From contig CAJXMN010000024.1 in NCBI GenBank assembly GCA_913056215.1, forward strand, positions 1 through 32,547: 32,547 bases of DNA. Reading direction: 5' to 3'. Source of the DNA: an uncultured Flavobacteriales bacterium (GTDB taxonomy: Bacteria; Bacteroidota; Bacteroidia; Flavobacteriales_D; Crocinitomicaceae). Below the pieces are notes generated by a model. The model was not told the DNA's origin. It made no database searches and saw only the letters and a list, made by a program, of their open reading frames with translations. Shown here in pieces: positions 8,422-16,914 of this stretch. The number at the start of each line of letters is the position of its first letter. The stretch's first letter is position 1. The position numbers and the translations under genes were made by a program.

Positions 8422-8823
8422 ATAGATGGATACAACTAATTTTCTATTCCCACCATTATTTCGAAATTCGCACAGGTAGATGCCTTGCCAAGTACCCATA
8501 TTTAACTTGCCATTTGTGATAGGTATGTTTAATGATGAACCTACCATAGATGATTTGATATGAGCAGGCATATCATCTGGTCCTTCAAAAGTGTGCTCAT
8601 AGAAGGGCTCGTTTTCTTTGACAATATGATTAAACGATGACTCCATATCCGATCTCACTGTTGGGTCTGCGTTCTCGTTGATGGTTAAACCAGCGGAAGT
8701 ATGCTGAATGAACACATTGAATAAACCTTTATCTGGTAACTTCAGTTGACTTAATAGTTCATCCGTAATGAGATGAAAACCTCGTGGAAACATTGGTAAT
8801 GTTATGAAATGTTGTTTGATCAT
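8416..8823 (-). CDS. yjbQ: YjbQ/UPF0047 family protein (secondary thiamine-phosphate synthase-like)
   Basis: A 135-residue single-domain protein, full length for the family. It carries the UPF0047 signature HTSAGLTINENADP from His41, a second conserved His (DDMPAHIK, about residue 88) and the TWQGIYLCEFR segment (about 111-121) near the end. Known: members adopt a compact barrel-like fold with a metal-like site of conserved residues, and E. coli YjbQ has weak thiamine-phosphate synthase activity; the physiological role is unsettled. It is convergent with cydB, only 6 bases apart, and is a single-gene unit. The family call is firm and the function is not. Confidence 0.9.
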   Translation of the reverse strand: MIKQHFITLPMFPRGFHLITDELLSQLKLPDKGLFNVFIQHTSAGLTINENADPTVRSDMESSFNHIVKENEPFYEHTFEGPDDMPAHIKSSMVGSSLNIPITNGKLNMGTWQGIYLCEFRNNGGNRKLVVSIYE

Positions 8824-8972
8824 GAATCTATTTTTTAGATGATGTACAATCTAACTAATGTAACAAAAGCAGTCAGAAAAAGCTTGATTGTATTAACTAT
8901 TCCCAATTGAACGAATTCAACTGACTATCCCCCCAAAAGTGTTAATTTTTCACGTTTTATAAAAAAGACGTA

Positions 8973-8980
8973 TATTTTTG
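8973..8980 (+). promoter_or_regulatory. -7 promoter element of the secreted Asp-box protein gene
   Basis: TATTTTTG is an exact TAnnTTTG match, 28 bases before the ATG at 9009. Confidence 0.5.
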
Positions 8981-9008
8981 GTCTGTTAGAATTTAATTAA
9001 TTGAGATT

Positions 9009-11489
9009 ATGAAAAACCTATTTCTACTATTCACACTTACTTTTTTGACGAGCATAACTTTTTCTCAGGTTTTCCCCGTGGAATCAACTGACCTGAAAAT
9101 GGATGATATTATATCTCAATTTGAAGTTTGGTGTGACTCACATGAAACGGAACAATCCAGGCTTAATAAACACTTCCAACGTTGGAAAAGTATACATAAA
9201 ATGCGCGTAAATGACGAAGGTTATATTACACCACAAAAAGAGTATGCTAGAGCATACCGCGAATGGTTAGAATCGTTTGCAAACAAGGGAATGGAAAAAA
9301 GTTCGGTTGGAGAATGGATCCCTCTGGGAATCAAAGAGTGGCAAGGTACTTCGACTTATGGTTACAATCCAGGGAATGGTCGCTTAAACTGCGTTGCAGT
9401 TGATCCTAACAATATGTCAACGATCTATGTGGGGTCTCCTTCAGGAGGACTCTGGAAAAGTACCGACGCAGGTCAAAATTGGAACACATGTTTTGATTCT
9501 CTCGCGTGGGTTGGCGTATCATCTATTGCTGTAGATCCTCAAAATTCTCAGCACGTATATGCTGGCACAGGTGATCGTGACGGATACTGGCTTGAAGGAG
9601 CTGGTCTTTATGAGTCATTCGATGGAGGACAAACCTGGGAAGAGGCAGGGTTGAATAGTCAGCAACGAATGATCAATAAAATACTGATCAATCCCGAAAA
9701 CCCTCAGACACTCTTTCTTGCTACTGAGGAAGGGGTATATCGGAGTACGGATGCCGCAAGCAGTTTTACGCTTGTTTACAATAACGAGACGATTCGTAAT
9801 CTTGTGATGCATCCTACAGATACGAGTATTATCTATGGATGTAATGATGTTTTGATCCGGTCTTATGATGGTGGTCTATCATTTACGGATACGATACCTG
9901 CCAGCAATAGTTTAGAACGGTTAGAGATTGCTGTAACGCCCGCTGCTCCAGACTATTTATACGTGATTACTGCAAAAAACAACGGAGGGTTTAATTCATT
10001 ATTAAGATCTACTAATGCTGGAGTTAGTTTTGTTCAAATGTCCGATAGTCCCAATATTTTATCGGGTGAAAGCGACGGATCCGGCACTGGCGGACAAGCT
10101 TGGTGGGATTTGGCATTGACGGTATCTCCTAATGATCCGGATATTATTCTTTCGGGTGGTATTAATGCCTGGAAGTCTATTGATGGTGGTCAAAACTGGA
10201 ACTTATCCTCTAATTGGATTTATTTTGGTGGAACCAATTATACCCATGCGGACATTCACTATTTTTATAATAGTGGTTCACGTACTTATTGTGCATCTGA
10301 CGGAGGTCTATTTTATAGTGATGATTTTGGAGATAGTTGGGTGAATGTTTCGGCCGGTCTCAATATTTCCGAGGTCTACCGCTTGGCCGTTTCTAATGAG
10401 GATCCTGCTCGTGTACTTATAGGTACGCAAGATAATGGAACAAACCGAATGAATAATGGCAGTTGGACGCATATATTTGGAGGTGATGGAATGGATTGTA
10501 TGTTTGATCAGTTTGATCCTGATACGTACTATTTTTCAACACAAAATGGAAATTTATTGCGCACCAATTCAAATATGGGGAATTATAACAACATTTCCCC
10601 TTCAACAGATGGTGCCTGGACGACACCAATGGACATGAACGTTCAAGCTCCCAGTGAAATATATACGGCCTATACATCAGTATATAAAAGTACAGATCAG
10701 GGAACAAACTGGGTGAATTTGTCCCCTTCTTTGTTACAGTCCGGAGCGATCAATTACCTGAAAGTCTCTCCTGTGAATTCAGATTATATTTACGCGGCCT
10801 CCGGTACGCAGTTGTTTGTTACCACTGATGGGGGAACTACGTGGGAGACGATTCAATTATCTGGTGGAGGTGTTTTAAACCTTGCTGTTTCAGAAATAGA
10901 TCCCGAACGAATTTGGTTGATTACCGCTGGTACGCAAAATGAACTCCTGGAAAGCACTGACGCTGGTCAGAGCTTTGAAAACTTAGCGACAGGGAATATT
11001 GGTACGCTTGGCTTGAGATCCATTATCCCTTATGAGTCGTACCATGACGCCTTGTTTGTGGGTACAGAAAATGCAGTGCTTTATCACGATAGTATCAACG
11101 GGTGGCAACCGTGGACTGACGGTTTGCCTGGAGTCTATGTGAGAGAGCTAGAAATTAATGCCGATCAGACTAAACTCTATGCTGGCACCTATGGAAGAGG
11201 TGTTTGGGTTTCAGAGCTACCTCAATTGACAGCTTCTGTAACATCTCACGATAAAATGGATATCCAGTTATTTCCTAATCCAGCTTCTCAAACGATAACA
11301 ATAGATGCCGAAGAAGAGCAGATAGAACAGATAGTCATGTTGGATATGGCTGGTCGTGTGGTTCGAAAGCAAGATAGCTCCTCAGAGCAGTTACAGATCA
11401 ATGTTTCCAATCTCGTTGGTGGAACCTATTATCTTAAGATTTATACAGCTCATGGTTCTTCCGTGAAGTCTGTGACCGTGAGAAATTGA
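9009..11489 (+). CDS. Secreted Asp-box (sortilin/BNR-type) beta-propeller protein with T9SS sorting domain
   Basis: An 826-residue exported protein. It has an N-terminal signal peptide ending near TFSQ (residue 20), a linker to about 115, then roughly ten Asp-box motifs of the form S-x-D-x-G-x-x-W/F between about 150 and 655, for example STDAGQNW, SFDGGQTW, SIDGGQNW, STDQGTNW and TTDGGTTW. Repeats of this kind form the blades of sortilin/sialidase-like propellers. The last 80 or so residues (FPNPASQTITID ... GGTYYLKIYT ... VKSVTVRN) are a type A T9SS C-terminal domain, so the protein should cross the outer membrane by type IX secretion and be anchored or released. No catalytic residues of a glycosidase could be identified. 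It may be an adhesin or carbohydrate/protein-binding surface protein. Confidence 0.88.
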   Translation: MKNLFLLFTLTFLTSITFSQVFPVESTDLKMDDIISQFEVWCDSHETEQSRLNKHFQRWKSIHKMRVNDEGYITPQKEYARAYREWLESFANKGMEKSSVGEWIPLGIKEWQGTSTYGYNPGNGRLNCVAVDPNNMSTIYVGSPSGGLWKSTDAGQNWNTCFDSLAWVGVSSIAVDPQNSQHVYAGTGDRDGYWLEGAGLYESFDGGQTWEEAGLNSQQRMINKILINPENPQTLFLATEEGVYRSTDAASSFTLVYNNETIRNLVMHPTDTSIIYGCNDVLIRSYDGGLSFTDTIPASNSLERLEIAVTPAAPDYLYVITAKNNGGFNSLLRSTNAGVSFVQMSDSPNILSGESDGSGTGGQAWWDLALTVSPNDPDIILSGGINAWKSIDGGQNWNLSSNWIYFGGTNYTHADIHYFYNSGSRTYCASDGGLFYSDDFGDSWVNVSAGLNISEVYRLAVSNEDPARVLIGTQDNGTNRMNNGSWTHIFGGDGMDCMFDQFDPDTYYFSTQNGNLLRTNSNMGNYNNISPSTDGAWTTPMDMNVQAPSEIYTAYTSVYKSTDQGTNWVNLSPSLLQSGAINYLKVSPVNSDYIYAASGTQLFVTTDGGTTWETIQLSGGGVLNLAVSEIDPERIWLITAGTQNELLESTDAGQSFENLATGNIGTLGLRSIIPYESYHDALFVGTENAVLYHDSINGWQPWTDGLPGVYVRELEINADQTKLYAGTYGRGVWVSELPQLTASVTSHDKMDIQLFPNPASQTITIDAEEEQIEQIVMLDMAGRVVRKQDSSSEQLQINVSNLVGGTYYLKIYTAHGSSVKSVTVRN

Positions 11490-11500
11490 TACCCTCATAA

Positions 11501-13336
11501 TTACTGGGGTTCGAAGACCTCAACTTTTATATCATCAACGTAAACAGGGGAATCATTACGATGCCAGAAATGAATTTTGATATGATCATTGATTGTTCGT
11601 GGTTCTGGTGTCAGGTAAACCATTTCGATTTCATTCCATTGCTTAATGGGAACATCTTTAAGACTCATCTTTTCCCATTTATAGTTAGCTCCTTTATAAT
11701 TGAAGCATGTGGTGAGTAGGGTGGGATGTTCGTCTTCTTGATTTGTTTTATAAACTTGCGCAGTAATTCGAATGAATGCGTGAGCTTTAGCTGTGATATT
11801 TTTATAAGGTGTTTCAAAAGGAGGGGAGTAAATAACATCATCATTTAATAAAAAAGACTGATTTCCCGATGCGGTCTTTTTAGAACTGTTTCCTGAACGG
11901 TCTTCAAAACTGGTTTTATACAATATTTTATGAGTGTATTCGCTTGTGTCAAGGTAGTTAATGTTTTCCGTATTGGATCGATCAATTAGTAACAATTCTT
12001 TTTTTAGTTGATCATCAGGTATTAGTGATCCAAACGTTGCAAAATAATAGGCTTTTGTCATTCGATCACCTGGAATAACTCCTCGATAGTATTGAATGGT
12101 TTGAAAGATATTTAAAGCAACAATAGCTAGCAGTAATAGAGTTAAAATAAATTTGACGGCGAATTGTTGTTTCCAGAGGTATTGAATCAAGTACCCGAGA
12201 GGAATGATCATCACAACCATTGTGGGTATCAACGTCCGCTGGCTAAATGAAGTTGCATACCACCAACATGACCAGCTGGAAACAAGGTATAGATTGAGAA
12301 CAAAAAAGCTAAATAGCGAAACAAATAGCGGCTTATTCTTTTTGTAGAGGCTAATAAAACCTAAAGTGGCTATAAACATTAATGGGGTGTAAACGTACCA
12401 TCCTTTTCTGAAACTGAACAATGTATCGAGCGTATGCGGTGCCAGGAAGTCCAATCCTTCCGCGGGATTACCATAATCGAGAAATAATAACTGCCCAGTT
12501 GTTACTTTCCAGTAAATGAGCTGAATACTGCCAATCGCAACGATAATAGCTGTGAAAATAAGCAGTTGCTTTTTGAATTGAAGAAATAATGCTTTACGAT
12601 TCTGTTGACCACGGATAGGCCAAAGTAGTGGGATCAGTAGACAGACGATTGCTGTAGGGCGTGTTAGTATGACCAGACCACAAGTGATCCCCAGAAAAAT
12701 GACTGTCGTGCGTTTATGATTGCGATACCATTTTATCGTTAGCCAGATGATAATTGTATAAGCAGTAAACAACAAGTTATGACTCATCGCATTTTGCCCA
12801 TACATCGTTATGTGAAGTAAATAGTTGGAACCTAATACAACCAGGGTTACAAGCAAGATAGAAAGGTGTTGATTAAAAAAATAACGGACGACTTTTAACA
12901 AAAAATAGATGCCCAAAAGCGTATAAAACAACGATCCAATGAATATTGCTACTTGATAAGGCTGCGAAAAACCATCTGCGGGAAAATCAGTATAAGTCGC
13001 CACAATATGAGCGATGAAGAAAAACGGTGCATAACAAATAGCCCACCCAGAAGTATATTTTAAAACAAAGTCTCCATTCGGTAGAATCTGCGTTTGATAT
13101 AATGTTTCGGAGTTATTGTAAGTAGAAATAATCTCCCTCAAAAACTCAAAGACTTCACTTGAGTTTCCTTCTGCAATGAAAGTAACGGGCAAGTACAAAT
13201 AATACCCAAAGACGTCGTAACTAATGGTGTTGGATGGATAAAAGTAAATGTTATTTACTAGGATGAATACAACTATGAGTAGGAAAAATAGTCGAATTGG
13301 GGTGAAATATGCTAAAATGTTGCGGTTTATTTGCAT
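11501..13336 (-). CDS. Polytopic membrane protein, GT-C glycosyltransferase-like, with C-terminal soluble domain
   Basis: A 611-residue protein. Residues about 1-410 contain roughly eleven to twelve hydrophobic helices, and the first loop after helix 1 carries SYDVFGYYLYLP, with an Asp placed as in the catalytic loop of GT-C (PMT/ArnT-like) transferases that use lipid-linked sugars. Residues about 415-611 are soluble and beta-rich, ending in VYVDDIKVEVFE, typical of a carbohydrate-binding-like sandwich presumably on the periplasmic side. It follows guaD by 35 bases on the same strand and converges with the T9SS protein gene. T9SS cargo in Bacteroidota can be glycosylated, which makes the neighbourhood suggestive. 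Transferase activity is inferred from topology and one motif only. Confidence 0.6.
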   Translation of the reverse strand: MQINRNILAYFTPIRLFFLLIVVFILVNNIYFYPSNTISYDVFGYYLYLPVTFIAEGNSSEVFEFLREIISTYNNSETLYQTQILPNGDFVLKYTSGWAICYAPFFFIAHIVATYTDFPADGFSQPYQVAIFIGSLFYTLLGIYFLLKVVRYFFNQHLSILLVTLVVLGSNYLLHITMYGQNAMSHNLLFTAYTIIIWLTIKWYRNHKRTTVIFLGITCGLVILTRPTAIVCLLIPLLWPIRGQQNRKALFLQFKKQLLIFTAIIVAIGSIQLIYWKVTTGQLLFLDYGNPAEGLDFLAPHTLDTLFSFRKGWYVYTPLMFIATLGFISLYKKNKPLFVSLFSFFVLNLYLVSSWSCWWYATSFSQRTLIPTMVVMIIPLGYLIQYLWKQQFAVKFILTLLLLAIVALNIFQTIQYYRGVIPGDRMTKAYYFATFGSLIPDDQLKKELLLIDRSNTENINYLDTSEYTHKILYKTSFEDRSGNSSKKTASGNQSFLLNDDVIYSPPFETPYKNITAKAHAFIRITAQVYKTNQEDEHPTLLTTCFNYKGANYKWEKMSLKDVPIKQWNEIEMVYLTPEPRTINDHIKIHFWHRNDSPVYVDDIKVEVFEPQ

Positions 13337-13371
13337 TCTGGAGGTGGATAATAATGTTCAGGTATGATTTA

Positions 13372-13845
13372 TTAGTATGTTTCTTTTTCTTCAAATTCAT
13401 CCCATCGTTGAAAGGATTGCAGGGCATCCGTACGCATAAATTGGTCTGTTTTTAATTTTCTCTGTTTGTAATTGAATTTAAGTTCTTCATAGATAAAAGC
13501 GTCATCAAAACCGCTGCTGGCGGCATCGTCTTTATTACATGCAAAGTTGAGCTCATCCAATCGCGCCCAATAGATGGCGCCCAGACACATGGGACAAGGT
13601 TCACACGAAGAGAAAATCGCGCAGCCCGTCAAGTCATAAGTGGATAACTGTTCGCAAGCTTTTCGTATCGCATTTATTTCGGCGTGGGCAGTAGGATCGT
13701 TGTCATTGGTTACGCTATTGGCGCTTTCTGCAATGATTTCTCCATTTTTGACAACCACAGCACCGAATGGACCACCACCCTTGTCAACATTATTGGTTGC
13801 TAATTGAATGGCCCTGGCCATGTATTCTTTGTATTCCGATGTCAT
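13372..13845 (-). CDS. guaD: Guanine deaminase (cytidine deaminase fold)
   Basis: A 157-residue nucleobase deaminase converting guanine to xanthine, a purine salvage step. Zinc ligands and catalytic Glu are in place: HAE (His54, Glu56) and PCPMC (Cys84, Cys87). The segments NDPTAHAEINAIRKAC, CLGAIYWAR and SSGFDDAFIYEEL, plus the C-terminal FQRW...FEEKETY, closely follow the pattern of B. subtilis GuaD, which has a domain-swapped C-terminal tail and about 156 residues. This separates it from TadA, which lacks that tail. It lies upstream of the GT-C-like gene on the same strand with a short spacer, so they may be cotranscribed without a clear functional link. Confidence 0.85.
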   Translation of the reverse strand: MTSEYKEYMARAIQLATNNVDKGGGPFGAVVVKNGEIIAESANSVTNDNDPTAHAEINAIRKACEQLSTYDLTGCAIFSSCEPCPMCLGAIYWARLDELNFACNKDDAASSGFDDAFIYEELKFNYKQRKLKTDQFMRTDALQSFQRWDEFEEKETY

Positions 13846-13982
13846 GGGTCATTGATTTATTAAGTAAATATAAAAAATACAATTGAATTTGAAATATGGA
13901 GATGATTTTAGTGAGAAAATTGAAAAGAAAATGATGCTGGAAAAACTATTACTTTAGCTTCAAAAAAAGATAATCTACGCGT

Positions 13983-15593
13983 ATGCCCGATTTTGATATA
14001 TGGAGTTTTATAGCAGGTCTAGGAATCTTCCTTTTAGGGGTTTCTCAGATGGAAAGCGGACTCAAAAATCTTGGGGGTAAATCGTTTCGTCATTTTATTC
14101 GAACGCAAACCAAAAATCCGATCAAAGCAATATTGGTTGGGGTTTTTATTACGGCATTGCTTCAAAGTAGCAGTGTTGTTAGTTTGATGGTTTTGGCGTT
14201 TGTGGGTGCTGGAATTATTCCGTTGAGAAATGCCATCGCTATTATTTTAGGAACTAATATCGGTACGACCATTACAGGTTGGATTGTCGCTTCAATCGGG
14301 TTTAAATTTCCAATCGATGCGTTTGCTTTACCATTTTTAGGAATTGGAGGGATTCTGGTTACCTTCTTTAGTTCTCGTGTATTTTTCTCTGAACTGGGTC
14401 GGTTGTTAGTGGGTTTTGGAGCGCTGTTCCTCGGTCTCGATTTTATGAAAACAGCGATTGATGTGGCTTCCATTGAAACTTCTTTTTTGGGTGACCTCTA
14501 CATTTTACCACAATTATTCTTCCCTATTGGCATAATCATGACTGCTATTATTCAGTCGAGTTCTGCAACAATGGCGATTACATTAAGTGCTTTGTATGCT
14601 GGCGTTATTCCTATTGAAGTTGCAGCGGCTATTGTGATAGGTAGTGACCTGGGAACAACTACCACTGTTCTACTCGGTGGGTTGAAAGGAAATCACGTCA
14701 AGCGACAAGTAGCTTACGGGCATGTCAGTTTTAATGTCGTTGCTGGAACTTTTGCGTTAATCATGCTTTATCCTTTGTTGTACTTTGTACAGGACATTCT
14801 TGTTATTAAAGACCCACTTTTTCAACTCGTAGTTTTTCACAGTAGTTTCAATATCCTTGGTGTGCTTATCGTTCTGCCTTTTTTGGGGAAATTTACACGT
14901 CAAATGGAACGCATGGTAAAACCAAAGAAGGTGACACTTTCGCCATTGCTCTCCACTGTTCCAACAGAAATTATTGAAGGTGCAATCGAAGCAATGCGAA
15001 AAGAAGGACAAGATTTGCTGGAGCGCGTTAAAAACTATCGATATGAAGCATTCAAAGTCGAACAAAGAGGAATTACCGAGACGATGTTTGCCAAACGCTC
15101 CTCTTCACTTTTGGAACAATATCGAAAAATTCAACTCAAAGAAGGTGAATTGATTTCGTATTACCTCAAAGTACATCGCAATGAAATGGCTGAAGGAGAA
15201 TCAGAGCAAATTCAAAAATTGGTCAGTGCTGTCAAAAACCTAACACTTGCAGCCAAGAACATCAAAGGCATAATGCATACAATAGATGTGCTAAAAGATG
15301 GAGAAAAGACCGAAGAAATTACTTTACAAAAATCCATTCAGGAACAATTCACCGTTTTTTACGAAGCAGTTGAAGAACAGCAAAACGACACAGTAATTGA
15401 ATTACTCATTAATCGTGCTTATCGCGAGAATGTGAATGCGATTTATAATATGGTTGAAAACGAAGTGCTTCGTAAAGATGAACTGACTTCTTTTTTACAC
15501 CTCAACAGCCAAATCAAACAGTTTAAAACGCTTTATTGGCAGAGTAGGGAAGGGTTGAGCATGCCAAACGTGGATGAATCTACTCATCTTTAG
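13983..15593 (+). CDS. Na+/phosphate cotransporter family protein (NptA/YjbB-like) with PhoU-like tail
   Basis: A 536-residue protein. The membrane part (about 1-310) contains the inverted duplication typical of the family, each half carrying a QSSS motif: TALLQSSSVVSLMVLAFVGAG and TAIIQSSSATMAITLSALYAG. The soluble C-terminal half (about 320-536) is helical and PhoU-like. Role: sodium-driven phosphate transport, import or efflux not decidable here. The last 16 codons are odd: the 42 bases encoding SQIKQFKTLYWQSR recur exactly at 16915-16956, where the frame would continue IELF then stop. The present end (EGLSMPNVDESTHL) may therefore have been supplied by inserted DNA. Confidence 0.9.
   Translation: MPDFDIWSFIAGLGIFLLGVSQMESGLKNLGGKSFRHFIRTQTKNPIKAILVGVFITALLQSSSVVSLMVLAFVGAGIIPLRNAIAIILGTNIGTTITGWIVASIGFKFPIDAFALPFLGIGGILVTFFSSRVFFSELGRLLVGFGALFLGLDFMKTAIDVASIETSFLGDLYILPQLFFPIGIIMTAIIQSSSATMAITLSALYAGVIPIEVAAAIVIGSDLGTTTTVLLGGLKGNHVKRQVAYGHVSFNVVAGTFALIMLYPLLYFVQDILVIKDPLFQLVVFHSSFNILGVLIVLPFLGKFTRQMERMVKPKKVTLSPLLSTVPTEIIEGAIEAMRKEGQDLLERVKNYRYEAFKVEQRGITETMFAKRSSSLLEQYRKIQLKEGELISYYLKVHRNEMAEGESEQIQKLVSAVKNLTLAAKNIKGIMHTIDVLKDGEKTEEITLQKSIQEQFTVFYEAVEEQQNDTVIELLINRAYRENVNAIYNMVENEVLRKDELTSFLHLNSQIKQFKTLYWQSREGLSMPNVDESTHL
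15507..15548 (+). repeat. 42-bp direct repeat, copy 1 (inside the Na/Pi transporter gene)
   Basis: Identical over 42 bases to 16915-16956. Both copies are followed, after a short indel, by TTGAGC. The copy is coding here, in the 3' end of the transporter gene. The flanks on the left differ, so identity starts abruptly. Confidence 0.95.
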
Positions 15594-15681
15594 CGCCTGT
15601 TGAGGGTAATTGCTGATAGAGCGTTGTTCTTCGTTGTCTTTATTTGCAGTTGAAATGAACAGAAAAGTCTTATCGATTACC

Positions 15682-15689
15682 TATTTTTG
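15682..15689 (+). promoter_or_regulatory. -7 promoter element ahead of the hsdM stub
   Basis: TATTTTTG is an exact TAnnTTTG match, 19 bases before the stub's ATG at 15709. The promoter has apparently outlived its gene. Confidence 0.45.
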
Positions 15690-15708
15690 ATAGTAATAAA
15701 ATTTACCA

Positions 15709-15783
15709 ATGGTCAAATCAGGTATTGGTTGTGAGAAAGAATTATGGGACGCAGCGAACGAATTGAGAGGCGCTGTTTCTTAA
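15709..15783 (+). pseudogene. hsdM: N-terminal remnant of a type I restriction-modification methylase (hsdM)
   Basis: An ATG opens a 24-codon frame ending in TAA. Its product contains IGCEKELWDAANELRGAVS, which follows the pattern of the extreme N-terminus of type I HsdM subunits (roughly IGFEK-x-LW-x-AAD-x-LRG). The normal protein would continue for about 480 more residues; none of that follows. No downstream hsdM, hsdS or hsdR sequence was found in any frame of the window. An intact -7 element sits upstream. I read it as a truncated relic of a restriction system lost by deletion. Because it is so short, chance similarity cannot be ruled out. Confidence 0.5.
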
Positions 15784-15827
15784 ACCATCTACAAAAACTA
15801 TATTTTTCCACTATGCGAGACCGTATT

Positions 15828-15840
15828 GAACTATAAGTTC
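15828..15840. promoter_or_regulatory. Palindromic operator candidate upstream of the two-gene module
   Basis: GAACT-ATA-AGTTC is a perfect inverted repeat 58 bases before the ATG at 15899, near the -7-like sequences. The placement suits autoregulation, which is common in toxin-antitoxin pairs. Confidence 0.35.
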
Positions 15841-15898
15841 ATGGTATCATAAAACTTTTGTACATTTACAACGTTAGGAGTTATGAAAATCAATAGAT

Positions 15899-16375
15899 AT
15901 GGAAACGTTAGAACGGGTTTTTCACTCTGTTAAAGAGGAAAACAAAAAGACCGATAAACTGGTCAAAAAGAAAAATCCTTATCAGTTCAGTAATGATGAA
16001 GAGCACAACAACCGTTTGCTCGATACGATTTCAGAATGTAAGGAAATAGTAAACAATGTGAATAATGTTTACTTAAACCTTTTCGAAATCTTAAATGATA
16101 TCTATGAAGTTGATCCAGCAACTTTGGAAGATAAAGATCATTCTTTTCTGAATAAGATGATCAAAAGTCTAAACAAAATGAATAAGCAAGTTTCGCGTTT
16201 CTTTAGTGAACTCATGAGAGAAAAAGCGCTTCGAGAAGGTTGTCAAAGTCCGCTAATGGATCTGCGCATCAATATTCGAAGTATGCGCGAAACAATTGCA
16301 GATATTGAAGATAAACTGGTCGATAAAGATGATGATACCGATCAATTAATTGACGATCTGTTGGGACAGTTCTAA
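15899..16375 (+). CDS. Helical acidic protein, candidate antitoxin-like partner
   Basis: I do not recognise this 158-residue protein. It is almost entirely predicted helix, with a basic stretch near the N-terminus (NKKTDKLVKKKNPY, about 16-29), a long amphipathic middle (about 38-110) that could form a coiled coil or helical bundle, and a strongly acidic end (DIEDKLVDKDDDTDQLIDDLL). There is no signal peptide, membrane segment or visible DNA-binding helix-turn-helix. It precedes a RelE/ParE-like gene in the same frame, separated by its TAA plus 12 bases to a GTG. That order suggests an antitoxin or chaperone-like partner, but the all-helical build is unlike the usual RelB/HigA types. A start at 15883 is out of frame. 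Confidence 0.7.
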   Translation: METLERVFHSVKEENKKTDKLVKKKNPYQFSNDEEHNNRLLDTISECKEIVNNVNNVYLNLFEILNDIYEVDPATLEDKDHSFLNKMIKSLNKMNKQVSRFFSELMREKALREGCQSPLMDLRINIRSMRETIADIEDKLVDKDDDTDQLIDDLLGQF

Positions 16376-16387
16376 AAATCGTTGCAT

Positions 16388-16846
16388 GTGCGAATCTACA
16401 CCACTACCTCTTTCCAAAGAAAATATGAGAAACTGTGCAAAATAAAGAAGCGATATGCCTGTTTATCGGATCGGTTGTACGACTTTGTTTTTGAACGCAA
16501 TTTAACTCCTCGGGGCGACTTGCTATACCGCAGAAAGGAAAACCAAGCGGAAGTATTTAAGGCACGACTTAAATCATGTACCAATAATGGTAAAAGTTAT
16601 GGGTTCAGAATGGCTTATCTTATTCTTCCAGAATATGCAATCTTGTTAGAGGTTTACCCAAAATGGGGGCCAAAAAGAGCTGATGATATAACTCCAGAGG
16701 GCGTGGGTTATTTGTTAGCTGAGGCGTTAGGAGAAAAAGATGATCATATGTTACTTGAATTGCAGGCTAACGATAAAAAGAAGAAAATGGAATTTCATGA
16801 ACAAGTAGAAGAAACAATGATTGAGCGGTTAGATGAAGAAGAGTAA
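16388..16846 (+). CDS. RelE/ParE-like protein with acidic C-terminal extension, candidate toxin
   Basis: About 152 residues. The core follows the RelE/ParE pattern: beta strand and helix VRIYTTTSFQRKYEKL, a second helix (RYACLSDRLYDFVFER), then strands AEVFKARLKS and SYGFRMAYLILPE-AILLEVYPK, corresponding to the RelE 'K-x-RL...GFR-x-x-Y' sheet. Such toxins usually have 85-110 residues; here a helical acidic tail (about 110-152) is added, ending in MIERLDEEE. No ATG serves as start: the frame opens with TTG at 16382 or GTG at 16388. I chose GTG because TTG is rarer and GTG places strand 1 at the N-terminus. Catalytic residues are not identifiable with confidence. It may instead be a non-toxic RelE-fold protein. 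Confidence 0.65.
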   Translation: MRIYTTTSFQRKYEKLCKIKKRYACLSDRLYDFVFERNLTPRGDLLYRRKENQAEVFKARLKSCTNNGKSYGFRMAYLILPEYAILLEVYPKWGPKRADDITPEGVGYLLAEALGEKDDHMLLELQANDKKKKMEFHEQVEETMIERLDEEE

Positions 16847-16914
16847 CCGTACTGATAATTAAATAACTCTTTTTAGCTACCTTTCTTCCATCATGTTAAA
16901 ACTATAAAGATTGT

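Larger units (their letters stand above)
15594..15898. other. 305-base intergenic region with hsdM stub, palindrome and promoter signals
   Basis: The region holds a -7 element and a 24-codon hsdM remnant in its first half. The second half carries a 13-base palindrome (15828-15840), -7-like sequences (AACTTTTG at 15853-15860, TACATTTA at 15861-15868), and AGGAG at 15876-15880 followed by a 16-codon frame (15883-15933) that overlaps the start of the next gene out of frame. Confidence 0.6.

Noticed and set aside
15883-15933. 16-codon leader frame with AGGAG ahead of the helical-protein gene
   Set aside because: Bacteroidota rarely rely on such sites, the peptide has no attenuation-type features, and it overlaps the next gene out of frame. 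It is noted only as part of the intergenic region.
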